The notes under the pieces are model-generated. The model searched no databases, was not told the origin of the DNA, and saw nothing but the letters and a program-made list of their open reading frames with translations. From positions 1 through 14,895 of the forward strand of contig JBJHBY010000068.1 in the NCBI GenBank assembly GCA_050485745.1: DNA of 14,895 bases, written 5' to 3'. Below are positions 6,647 to 13,630 of the stretch, piece by piece. The translations under genes were made by a program, and so were the position numbers. Positions within the stretch are counted from its first letter, which is position 1. Every line of letters starts with the position of its first letter. Origin of the DNA: JBJHBY01 sp050485745 (GTDB lineage Bacteria > Pseudomonadota > Gammaproteobacteria > Pseudomonadales > CAMLJR01).

Positions 6647-7828
6647 ATGTCTGCCATGCACGCATTTGATCTCAATGATGAGCAAGTCAGCTTTCTCGAT
6701 GTGGCTGATCGATTCAGTCGCGAGCGCTTGTGGCCTCTCGCCGCGAGAATGGACAGAGACGAGTGGTTCCCGGAGGACCTGTTCCTTCAGTTCGGAGAGT
6801 TGGGCCTGCTCGGCGTGACGGTACCCGAGGTCTACGGCGGTGTCGGCCTTGACCTGCTCACCGCCGGCCTGGTCCTGCAGGGGCTTGCGCGCTGGAATCA
6901 CGCCGCCGCGCTGAGCTGGGTGGCCCACGACAATCTGTGCCTGAATAATCTGTATGCCAATGGCAGTGATTACCTGAGGGAGAAGTATCTTCCGGGACTC
7001 TGTCGCGGGGAGTTGATCGGCGCCCTGGGGCTTACCGAGCCCGGGGCGGGCTCCGACGCATTGGGCTCCATGCGCACGACAGCGCGCCGCGACGGCGATT
7101 CCTTCGTGCTGAATGGCAGCAAGATCTATATTACCAACGGCCCGGTGGCGGATGTGCTTCTGGTGTATGCCCGCTCTCCGGGCAGCAGTGGCTCCGAGGG
7201 GATTTCCGCATTCGTTGTGGAAAAGAGTTTTCCGGGATTTTCCGTCGCACAGAAACTGGAAAAAATGGGTTTTCGCGGTAGCCCCACAGGGGAGCTGGTG
7301 TTCAACGACTGTCGGGTGCCCGCGCGAAACCTGGTGGGCGAAGAGGGTCAGGGCAAGCGCGTTCTGATGAGTGGCCTGGACCTCGAGCGCGCCATGATTT
7401 CGCCGATCTGCCTGGGCATTTCCGAACGCGCAATGCAGTTGTCGCTGGACTACGCGCGCACCCGTCACCAGTTTGGAAAACCGATAGCAAGCTTCCAGCT
7501 GATTCAGGCCAGGCTGGCGGACATGTATACCTGTATTGAAACCATGCGCACCTTCACTTATCGCGCACTGGCCAGTGCCTCGGGCTTGCAGCACGGCGAG
7601 GCGGGGCGTGGCGAGATCCACAAGCTTACCGCCGCGTCTGTGATGTACGCGGCCAATACGATGAACCGGGTTCTGGATTCGGCCTTGCAGATTCACGGTG
7701 GCAGTGGCTATATCCGGGAGTCCGAGATCAACCGTCTCTACCGTGCCACCAAGCTGCTCGAAATTGGCGCGGGAACGACGGAGGTGCGGCAGATGATCAT
7801 CGCCGGTGAGCTGCTGAAGTCGTCCTGA
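6647..7828 (+). CDS. Acyl-CoA dehydrogenase, isovaleryl-CoA dehydrogenase-like
   Basis: A 393-aa FAD-dependent dehydrogenase expected to desaturate a short, branched acyl-CoA. The AGGAG at 6635-6639 fixes the ATG at 6647. Motifs are LTEPGAGSDALGSM (129-142), LNGSKIYITNG (155-165), KMGFRGSPTGELVFND (206-221), GLDLERAM (243-250) and IHGGSGYIRE (349-358), ending in EIGAGTTEVRQM (372-383). E247 in LDLER aligns with the catalytic Glu of isovaleryl-CoA dehydrogenase, and Ala replaces the Glu found in medium-chain enzymes in the last motif. In liu and atu clusters an IVD-type enzyme supplies the enoyl-CoA for the carboxylase, and the position directly behind the carboxyltransferase fits that role. 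It differs clearly from the LCAD-like enzyme at the start of the operon, so the two probably act at different steps. True isovaleryl-CoA activity is not proven. Confidence 0.9.
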   Translation: MSAMHAFDLNDEQVSFLDVADRFSRERLWPLAARMDRDEWFPEDLFLQFGELGLLGVTVPEVYGGVGLDLLTAGLVLQGLARWNHAAALSWVAHDNLCLNNLYANGSDYLREKYLPGLCRGELIGALGLTEPGAGSDALGSMRTTARRDGDSFVLNGSKIYITNGPVADVLLVYARSPGSSGSEGISAFVVEKSFPGFSVAQKLEKMGFRGSPTGELVFNDCRVPARNLVGEEGQGKRVLMSGLDLERAMISPICLGISERAMQLSLDYARTRHQFGKPIASFQLIQARLADMYTCIETMRTFTYRALASASGLQHGEAGRGEIHKLTAASVMYAANTMNRVLDSALQIHGGSGYIRESEINRLYRATKLLEIGAGTTEVRQMIIAGELLKSS

Positions 7829-7869
7829 TTCACGCACGCGACGCCGGCCTTCATGTCCTGGTTTTGGCG

Positions 7870-7899
7870 TTGTGAAACGAGGGGCCGGGAGGGTATGCA
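7870..7899 (+). promoter_or_regulatory. Weak sigma70-like promoter before the CoA-transferase/amidohydrolase pair
   Basis: TTGTGA (7870-7875) and TATGCA (7894-7899) are 18 bp apart in the 100-bp gap after the IVD-like gene. No TGTCAG-type element is present here. The downstream gene may equally be served by read-through from the carboxylase operon, since no convincing terminator separates them. Confidence 0.25.
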
Positions 7900-7928
7900 C
7901 GCCCTGAACCGGCCAATAGAATGACGCC

Positions 7929-9344
7929 ATGAGCAGCCGTTTCGATCATTGGCAGTCTCCGCCGGAGCACCCGTTGAGCGGTCGCGAGGTCCGGCTCGAG
8001 TGTGCCGCGGGGTATGGCTATGCACGCTCGTTGCTGCGCGACATGGGCGCGCGGGTTGCGTCCTCTCAGCGCGAGGGTCGCGCAGAGCGCCTGCCCGATC
8101 CGCAGCTGGCCTGGGCGCAGAGCGGCGCCATGTGGCTCACGGGGCGCGCGGATGGCCCGCCCCTGTGTTGCCCGGTACCGATCGCCGATATTGCCCGTGG
8201 TGTGATGCTGGCCCTCTCCGCCCTGGCGCCGGGCGTGCGCTTGCCCGACGCCGCACGACTGCTTGCCGAGCGCGCGGCGATTGCCGGTTTGCGGCGTCAG
8301 GGTGCTGTTTCCGCGGGGGGCGCCTGCCAGCTGCTGCCCACACTCGACGGTGTGCTGGCGGTCAATTTACCGCGTGAAGACGATTGGCAACTGCTGCCCG
8401 CCTGGCTCGGTGGCGGCACCTATGGTGATTGGAACGCCGTGGCTGAGGAGCTGTTCCGACGTCGTTGCGGCGATCTGCTGGAAACCGCCGGATTACTCGG
8501 GCTCGCGGTTGCACCGATGACCGAGGCTGCGGATGACGCCACGAGCTGGTATCGCGTTTCGCATACCGGGCGGCCCCGTATGCCGTTTCGGTCGCCCAGG
8601 GTGCTGGACCTCTCTGCCCTGTGGGCCGGCCCCCTGTGTGGTCACCTCTTTACCCTTCTGGGAGCGGAGGTGATCAAGGTGGAGAGTCGCAGGCGACCGG
8701 ACGGAGCACGCGCCGGCCCTCCGGCTTTTTTTGACCTGATGAACACAGGCAAGGCCAGCGTCGCTGTCGATCTGGACACCGCCGAGGGGCGCGAGCAATT
8801 GCGGCGCCTGTTTCTCTCCGCGGATATCGTGATCGAGAGCAGCCGGCCCCGCGCCCTGCAACACCTGGGTTTCCGCGCCGAGGAATTGCTCAACGACCGC
8901 CCCGGACTCACCTGGATCAGCATTACCGGTTACGGCCGGGAACAGGGGCATCGCATCGCCTATGGCGACGATGCCGGCGTTGCGGGCGGGCTGAGCGCGG
9001 CGTTGTGGCGGTCTGCTGGTGAGCGGGTGTTCTGTGCTGATGCGATTGCCGATCCGCTCACTGGCCTGCATGCGGCACTGGCGGGCTGGGCGAGCTGGCT
9101 GGGCGGAGGCGGACGCCTGCTCGATGTTGCCCTTGGCCCGGTGGTGCGTCACTGCGCGAGGCAGCCGTCGGCGAATCTGCTGCCGGTGGAGCCGGTTTCC
9201 GGCGCGGAGGATGACTGGCAGGTGATTCATCCGGACGGGGTCTTCCCCGTCGCGCGCCCGATCGCCCGGGTCGCCGGTGTGCCGGCCCGCGCCCTTGGGG
9301 CTGACAACGCGGCGCTACTGCGCCGATCGGGGTTGGCATGCTGA
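7929..9344 (+). CDS. CaiB/BaiF-type CoA-transferase with two modules (degenerate N-terminal copy)
   Basis: A 471-aa family III CoA-transferase of unusual build. The C-terminal module (about 222-471) has the normal opening RVLDLSALWAGP (224-235), LLGAEVIKVESR (243-254), FFDLMNTGK (267-275) and SADIVIESSRP (297-307), and a candidate catalytic D375 in FCADAIADPLTG. The N-terminal 205 residues read like a shortened, decayed copy: SGREVRLECAAGYG and RDMGARVASSQ match the family opening loosely, PIADIARG (84-91) resembles the Asp region, and LPTLDGVLAVNL (136-147) resembles the C-terminal part of the family. No good ribosome-binding site precedes ATG 7929; another ATG at 7921 hits a stop after three codons. 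The 3' end overlaps the amidohydrolase gene by 7 nt. Substrates are unknown; racemase or dehydratase-like roles also occur in this family. Confidence 0.82.
   Translation: MSSRFDHWQSPPEHPLSGREVRLECAAGYGYARSLLRDMGARVASSQREGRAERLPDPQLAWAQSGAMWLTGRADGPPLCCPVPIADIARGVMLALSALAPGVRLPDAARLLAERAAIAGLRRQGAVSAGGACQLLPTLDGVLAVNLPREDDWQLLPAWLGGGTYGDWNAVAEELFRRRCGDLLETAGLLGLAVAPMTEAADDATSWYRVSHTGRPRMPFRSPRVLDLSALWAGPLCGHLFTLLGAEVIKVESRRRPDGARAGPPAFFDLMNTGKASVAVDLDTAEGREQLRRLFLSADIVIESSRPRALQHLGFRAEELLNDRPGLTWISITGYGREQGHRIAYGDDAGVAGGLSAALWRSAGERVFCADAIADPLTGLHAALAGWASWLGGGGRLLDVALGPVVRHCARQPSANLLPVEPVSGAEDDWQVIHPDGVFPVARPIARVAGVPARALGADNAALLRRSGLAC
8712..8732 (+). terminator. Terminator-like hairpin plus T7 inside the CoA-transferase gene
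   Basis: GCCGG (8712-8716), loop CCCT, CCGGC (8721-8725), then seven Ts (8726-8732): the shape of a small intrinsic terminator within a coding region. The T run encodes part of the conserved FFDLMN motif, so it is probably coincidental, but it could cause partial polarity on the amidohydrolase gene. Confidence 0.2.
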
Positions 9345-10729
9345 TCAGGGGTGCGGAGGTCGGCCCGGGTTGCGCGATGGACCTGCGTATCGCCGGGGGC
9401 AGTATCGCAGAGATGGCGCCGCGCCTGTCGGGGCACAAGGGGGAGCATCATGTGGAGGCCCGCGGTTGTACCCTGCTGCCGGGCCTGCACGATCACCACC
9501 TGCACCTGCTGGCCCTTGCCGCGGCGCGTACGTCCCTGCAGTGCGGGCCGCCGCAGGTTCATGATCGCGAGGCACTCGCGGTGAAGCTTGCCGAAGCCTG
9601 TGCCCGGCAGCCCGCCGGAGTGCGTGGTATTGGCTACAGCGAAACCCCTCCCTACATTGATCGTTCATGGCTGGATGCACTCAGTGGTGATACCCCGGTG
9701 CGTATCCAGCACCGCAGCGGGCGCCTGTGGATTCTCAACAGTGCTGCGATGGCGCGACTCCGCAGCATACCGGAATGGCCGCAGGGGGCCGAGCGTGACG
9801 CCAGGGGACAGCCCACGGGGCGCTTCTTTCATCTCGATGCCTGGCTTCGCGAGCACCTGCCATCGATGCTGCCGCCGCTCGCGCCTGTGAGCCTGGAGCT
9901 GGCTCGACTGGGTGTCACCGGGGTGACCGATGCCGGGCCGGATAACGACGACGCGGTGCTGGCCCTGCTTGCCGCCGCTCAGGCAGGGGGTGACCTGCGC
10001 CAGCGTGTGCGCTTGATGGGGAAAGCGTGTTTGTCATTGCATACGGCCCCCTGGCTGACCACCGGAGAGCACAAGATTTACCTGCGTGAAGCCAGCTTGC
10101 CGGCGTTTGATGAATTGTGCGGAACCATCGGCGCCAGCCACGCCAGGGGGCGTGGTGTGGCCTTTCATTGTGTCACCCGCGCCGAACTCCAGTTCGCACT
10201 GGCGGCACTGCGGGAGGTTGGCAGCCGCCGCGGAGACCGCATCGAACACGCATCGCTGGCGGATGATGCGGCCATCGCACAGATGCGCAGCCTCGGGGTC
10301 ACGGTGGTTACCCAGCCGAATTTTGTGTTCGAACGGGGTGACCGCTACCTGTCTGAAGTGGCGGCGGAGGACCAGGCGGTGTTGTATCGGGGACGCGCCT
10401 TTCTCGACGCCGGCGTGAAACTCGCGGCGGGTACCGATGCCCCCTTCGGGGATCCCGACCCCTGGCAGGCGATACTCGGCGCCCGTGCGCGCAGCACCCG
10501 GGCCGGCCGGGTCCTGGGTGGCGGTGAGGCCCTGAGTGCCGGGCAGGCGCTGGCACTGTTCACCGGCGACCCCGCCGATCCGGGGCGACAGCGTCGCCTG
10601 CAGGCCGGTGCGCCGGCGGATCTTTGTCTGCTGCGCGGCGAGTGGCGCGAGGTGCTGGCGGAACCCTGCCGCGAACGGGTGCGCCTGACCCTCTGTGACG
10701 GGCAGGTGATCTGGGCTGAACAGGCCTGA
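9338..10729 (+). CDS. Metal-dependent amidohydrolase, YtcJ/Amidohydrolase_3 type
   Basis: A 463-aa cytoplasmic hydrolase predicted to cleave a C-N (amide, lactam, imide or carbamate) or related bond. The metal-binding set is visible in order: HxH in GLHDHHLHL (H54, H56), a Lys candidate for carbamylation in HKIYL (K246), H277 in AFHCVTRAEL, H304 in RIEHAS, and D367 in AAGTDAP. RDARGQPTGRF (153-163) is the loop typical of YtcJ-like proteins. No signal peptide is present. The ATG at 9338 lies inside the end of the CoA-transferase gene, so translation is probably coupled. An amidohydrolase joined to CoA-ester genes suggests that the pathway substrate or an intermediate has a hydrolysable amide or ring, but the natural substrate of this subfamily is rarely known. 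It converges on the ligase gene with ten bases between the ORFs. Confidence 0.87.
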   Translation: MLIRGAEVGPGCAMDLRIAGGSIAEMAPRLSGHKGEHHVEARGCTLLPGLHDHHLHLLALAAARTSLQCGPPQVHDREALAVKLAEACARQPAGVRGIGYSETPPYIDRSWLDALSGDTPVRIQHRSGRLWILNSAAMARLRSIPEWPQGAERDARGQPTGRFFHLDAWLREHLPSMLPPLAPVSLELARLGVTGVTDAGPDNDDAVLALLAAAQAGGDLRQRVRLMGKACLSLHTAPWLTTGEHKIYLREASLPAFDELCGTIGASHARGRGVAFHCVTRAELQFALAALREVGSRRGDRIEHASLADDAAIAQMRSLGVTVVTQPNFVFERGDRYLSEVAAEDQAVLYRGRAFLDAGVKLAAGTDAPFGDPDPWQAILGARARSTRAGRVLGGGEALSAGQALALFTGDPADPGRQRRLQAGAPADLCLLRGEWREVLAEPCRERVRLTLCDGQVIWAEQA

Positions 10730-10744
10730 GCCGATCCGCTCAGG
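10725..10744. terminator. Hairpin spanning both stop codons of convergent genes
   Basis: CCTGAGC (10725-10731) and GCTCAGG (10738-10744) form a perfect 7-bp stem with a 6-nt loop. The left arm contains the TGA of the amidohydrolase and the right arm the stop of the minus-strand ligase. The symmetry would serve both directions, but neither side has a T run, so termination is only a guess. Confidence 0.35.
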
Positions 10745-12242
10745 GCATCAGCCATTCCCGAATCTGCCGTCGCAGCAACTTGCCCATTTCGTTGTACGGC
10801 AGGGCTTCCACGAACAGGATGCGCTCGGGCACACGTGAAGAGCGCAGTGCATCGCGCACATGCTGCTGCAGGCTTGTGGTGTCCACCGTCATGCCGGAGC
10901 GCGTGATCACCGCGGCGGCGACGGCCTCACCCCATTGCTCGCTGGGCATCCCCACCACGGCGGCTTCGGCCACCGCGGGATGGGTCAGCAGCACATCCTC
11001 GACCTCGCCGGGTGAGATGTTTTCGCCACCGCGGACAATGACGTCGTCGGCGCGACCCTCCAGAAACAGGTAGCCTTCGGTGTCGAGGAACCCCGCGTCA
11101 CGGGTCGGAAACCAGCCGTCGGGATCGAGCTGGCTGCCCTTGCCCACGTACTCGCCTGAAACCTGCGGGCCCCGCACGTACACCTCGCCGTGCGCGCCAG
11201 CCGGCAGGATCCCGCCCGCATCGTCGCGGATCTGCAGCTCGATTCCGGGCAGTGCCCGGCCCACCGAGGCCAGGCGACGGCGCGTGGCCGGGTTCTCGCT
11301 GGCACTGGCCGCGCGGTGGTCGTCGGGGCCGAGCAGGGTGATGGTGGAGCTGGTTTCGGTCAGGCCGTAGGCGTTGGTGAAATCCACCCCGGGAAACAAC
11401 CGCAGGGCCGCCTCGATCACCCCCTGGGGCATCTTGCCGCCACCGTAGGCGAGGGCACGCAGGGTGGGCAGGCCGGCATCCCCGGCGCCGCACTTTTGCA
11501 GTTGTTCAACGATACGCGCCAGCATGGTGGGAACGAGAAAAGCGTGGGTGACCTGTTCGCTTCGCGCCAGCGCCAGCCAGCTCTCCGGGTCGAATGCGGG
11601 CAGCATCACCACGCGGCGGCCGGTGTAGGTGGCGCTGATCAGTGCCGAGATGCCAGCGATATGGTAGGGCGGCACGGTGACCAGTACCGCTTCTTCCTCT
11701 GCCGCCGCGGCGAAGTCCACGGAGCCAAGAATGTACGAGACCAGGTGGCTGTGGCGCAGCACAGCCGCCTTGGGCTGGCCAGTGGTGCCGCTGGTGAACA
11801 GCTGTACCGCGATGTCTTCGGGCTCGGAGGCGGCGGGCTCCGCCACCGCCGTATCCGCGGTGGCAGCGGCCAGCAGGTCGCCGGTGGCCAGTGCCTGCAC
11901 GCCATTGCGATTGCGAAAGTCCGGCAGGCGCTCGCTACCGGTGACCAGGTAACAGGGCTCGATGCGCGCGAGCAGGGCGTCCAGCTCGGCCGGGGTGAGG
12001 CGATAGTTCAGGGGCACGTAGGGCAGGCCGGCGGCGGCCGCGCCAAACAGGGTGATCGGGGTGGCCAGGCTGGCGGTGTCGAGATAGGCCACGTAGCGAC
12101 CGCCGTTGTGGCGCCACCGCTGGCCGGCGCGGCTGGCGGCCTCGTGGAGTTCGCGGTAGCTGAGGCTGCCCCCGTTGCACTGCACGGCCACGCGCTCGCC
12201 CATCGCGTCCGCCGCCATCTGCAGCAGCATCAGAATATTCAT
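10740..12242 (-). CDS. AMP-dependent acyl-CoA ligase (ANL superfamily)
   Basis: A 500-aa enzyme expected to activate a carboxylic acid with ATP and CoA to its acyl-CoA. The core motifs are all present: the phosphate-binding loop LFTSGTTGQPKAAVL (148-162), PYHIAG (192-197), NAYGLTETSST (290-300), RDAGFLDTEGYLFLEGRADD (381-400), IVRGGENISPGEVE (402-415), and the catalytic lysine K488 in YNEMGK near the C-terminus. The start is ATG 12242, four bases after the stop of the small upstream gene, so the two are co-transcribed and probably coupled; a longer frame upstream would overlap that gene and adds no family sequence. It probably feeds the pathway by thioesterifying the free acid. The acid cannot be named; fatty, branched or aromatic acids are all possible. 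Confidence 0.92.
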   Translation of the reverse strand: MNILMLLQMAADAMGERVAVQCNGGSLSYRELHEAASRAGQRWRHNGGRYVAYLDTASLATPITLFGAAAAGLPYVPLNYRLTPAELDALLARIEPCYLVTGSERLPDFRNRNGVQALATGDLLAAATADTAVAEPAASEPEDIAVQLFTSGTTGQPKAAVLRHSHLVSYILGSVDFAAAAEEEAVLVTVPPYHIAGISALISATYTGRRVVMLPAFDPESWLALARSEQVTHAFLVPTMLARIVEQLQKCGAGDAGLPTLRALAYGGGKMPQGVIEAALRLFPGVDFTNAYGLTETSSTITLLGPDDHRAASASENPATRRRLASVGRALPGIELQIRDDAGGILPAGAHGEVYVRGPQVSGEYVGKGSQLDPDGWFPTRDAGFLDTEGYLFLEGRADDVIVRGGENISPGEVEDVLLTHPAVAEAAVVGMPSEQWGEAVAAAVITRSGMTVDTTSLQQHVRDALRSSRVPERILFVEALPYNEMGKLLRRQIREWLMP

Positions 12243-12246
12243 CGTG

Positions 12247-12558
12247 TCAGTCCGAGCTGGGCAAGGCCCTGGCTTCGCGCGGAGCGAGCACCGTGCCGTC
12301 GATGGAGAGTGAGCCGGCGCCACCCTTGGTGCAGAGAAGCTCCAGGGCATCCGCCGGATCGACGTAGCGCTTGCCCACCAGTGTGCCCTGGTCGAAGCCC
12401 GTGGCGGGCTGGCCCGCGTCGGCGGGCTCGTTCATCTCCAGCATGGGCGTGCCACCACAGTGCAGGTCGACGCTGATCCCTGCCGGGGCCTTCACCACCA
12501 TGATCTCGGTATCGCAGACCGCGCTTTTCAGTCGCAGTCCCGGTTTGAGTGTCTTCAT
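12247..12558 (-). CDS. Small conserved-looking protein of unknown function, coupled to the acyl-CoA ligase
   Basis: A 103-aa protein beginning MKTLKPGLRLKSAV. I do not recognise a named family. It is predicted to be mostly beta strands, cytoplasmic (no signal peptide or membrane segment) and to contain three cysteines: C15 in AVCDTEIMVV, C34 in DLHCGGTPML and C76 in ELLCTKGG. These sit in otherwise strand-like, conserved-looking segments and could bind metal or be catalytic. The gene is first in a two-gene unit with the ligase (4-bp gap). The start at 12558 is supported by GAGG just upstream, which lies in a perfectly duplicated 17-bp block; an in-frame GTG two codons upstream and an ATG at 12597 are alternatives. 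Reality of the gene is supported by clean framing, spacing and ribosome-binding site. The function may be an accessory role for the ligase. Confidence 0.7.
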   Translation of the reverse strand: MKTLKPGLRLKSAVCDTEIMVVKAPAGISVDLHCGGTPMLEMNEPADAGQPATGFDQGTLVGKRYVDPADALELLCTKGGAGSLSIDGTVLAPREARALPSSD

Positions 12559-12590
12559 GTTCACCTCTGCCAAATGTTCACCTCTGCCAA
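12557..12590 (-). repeat. Perfect 17-bp tandem duplication carrying the ribosome-binding site
   Basis: On the minus strand TTGGCAGAGGTGAACAT occurs twice back to back (12590-12574 and 12573-12557). Each copy holds a GAGG Shine-Dalgarno core; the downstream copy supplies the site and AT of the ATG for the 103-aa protein. The upstream copy is followed by T instead of G, so it makes no ATG. Confidence 0.9.
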
Positions 12591-12675
12591 TTTGCATCCA
12601 GTCCTGTGCAGGCTCTGCCCGAGGCCTTCGACCACCGTATCCCGATGCGAAGGCATGTTATGCAATGCGCGGGCT

Positions 12676-12720
12676 CGCGCCCATAGCGCCGGCCGACAGC
12701 GGTGCTATCCGAAACTGACA
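12676..12720 (-). promoter_or_regulatory. 45-bp operator/promoter element, copy 2
   Basis: This has the same block order and spacing as the copy at 477-521 (34 of 45 identical): TGTCAGTTTC, GATAG, C, CTGTCG, CG and TATGGGCGCG on the minus strand. It lies 118 bp upstream of the 103-aa gene start and 34 bp after the SDR stop, marking a separate promoter for the small-protein/ligase pair. It is in intergenic DNA, so coding constraint cannot explain the match. Binding by the AraC regulator of this locus is inferred. Confidence 0.6.
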
Positions 12721-12753
12721 GCGGCTCCGTGGGCCCTGGCGCATCGTGGATCG

Positions 12754-13623
12754 TCAGCCCGGCGACTGGAAATACGCCGGCTTGCCATGCATCCACAGTT
12801 CTCCCCAGAGCTGTCCCCCGCCATCGAGGGTCAGGGTTTCTCCGGTGATGAAGTCCCCCGTGGGTCCGGCCAGATAACCGCAGGCATGGGCAATGTCCCA
12901 TGAGGAGCCGAAGCGCTTCATCGGGTTGGACAGGGTGAAGGCGCTGCGCGCGTTGTCGTCGTAAACATCCATGCCCTCCGTATAAATGATGCCCGGAGCG
13001 ATGCAATTCACGCGAATGCCATGCTCCGCCCACTCTACCGCTACGGATTTCGACAGATGGATGACGCCGGCGCGGGCGGCACAGGTGTGGGCGCCCCCCA
13101 GCATGCCGCGACTGACCACGGTCACGATATTGATGATGCAGCCGCGCATGGCCCGATCACGCCAGCCGCGGGCGGCATTCTGCATCATGTACCAGCTGCC
13201 GTTGAGATTGGTGTCGATGACACTGTTCCAGCCCTTGACCGAAAAATCGATCGCCGCCTGCGGGAACTGGCCACCGGCGTTGTTGACCAGAATATCCGCC
13301 TCCCAGCCCTCCAGGCGCAGTGCTTCAAACAGTGCGGCGACAGCGTCACTGTCGCGGATGTCCAGGGTCTGTGCCCTGACCGGGAATCCGGAGTCCTGCA
13401 TGGCCTGTGCCGTGGTGGCGAGCTTCTCCGCCTTGCGGCCGACGATCACCACGCGCGCACCCAGGCGCCCGAAGAGCCACGCGATCGCCTTGCCAATACC
13501 ACTGCCACCACCGGAGACCAGTGCCGTGCGCCCCTCGAACAAGCCCTCGCGCCACGCGCATGGCAGGGTGGCGAGATCGGCATCATCGAGGTAAGCCTGT
13601 TCCACGGTCATTCCCGGCGCCAT
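12754..13623 (-). CDS. Short-chain dehydrogenase/reductase, PECR-like (trans-2-enoyl-CoA reductase family)
   Basis: A 289-aa Rossmann-fold oxidoreductase. Cofactor motifs are SGGGSGIGKAIA (37-48) and VNNAGG (113-118); VEWAEHGIRVNCIAPGIIY (196-214) and the C-terminal TGETLTLDGGG (260-270) complete the fold. The canonical YxxxK pair is absent: at its position the protein reads HTCAARAGV (179-187), with Thr180 and Arg184 replacing Tyr and Lys. Human peroxisomal trans-2-enoyl-CoA reductase has the similar HSGAARAGV, so an enoyl-CoA reductase role is more likely than alcohol dehydrogenase. The start is ATG 13623, seven bases after the stop of the upstream dehydrogenase; ATG 13611 is an alternative, and a longer frame overlapping the upstream gene is not credible. 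The C-terminal tail after the glycine motif (271-289) is aromatic-rich. Confidence 0.87.
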   Translation of the reverse strand: MAPGMTVEQAYLDDADLATLPCAWREGLFEGRTALVSGGGSGIGKAIAWLFGRLGARVVIVGRKAEKLATTAQAMQDSGFPVRAQTLDIRDSDAVAALFEALRLEGWEADILVNNAGGQFPQAAIDFSVKGWNSVIDTNLNGSWYMMQNAARGWRDRAMRGCIINIVTVVSRGMLGGAHTCAARAGVIHLSKSVAVEWAEHGIRVNCIAPGIIYTEGMDVYDDNARSAFTLSNPMKRFGSSWDIAHACGYLAGPTGDFITGETLTLDGGGQLWGELWMHGKPAYFQSPG

Positions 13624-13630
13624 CCCTGTT

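Noticed and set aside
5470..6675. 401-aa open frame on the minus strand
   Set aside because: Antisense shadow of the carboxyltransferase gene, no motif and no ribosome-binding context.
6608..7930. 440-aa open frame on the minus strand
   Set aside because: Antisense to the clearly recognisable IVD-like dehydrogenase; long antisense frames are expected in GC-rich coding DNA and the product shows no family motif.
11190..12476. 428-aa open frame on the plus strand
   Set aside because: Antisense to the acyl-CoA ligase, whose motifs are all intact; the composition is Gly/Gln/Ala-rich shadow-type sequence.
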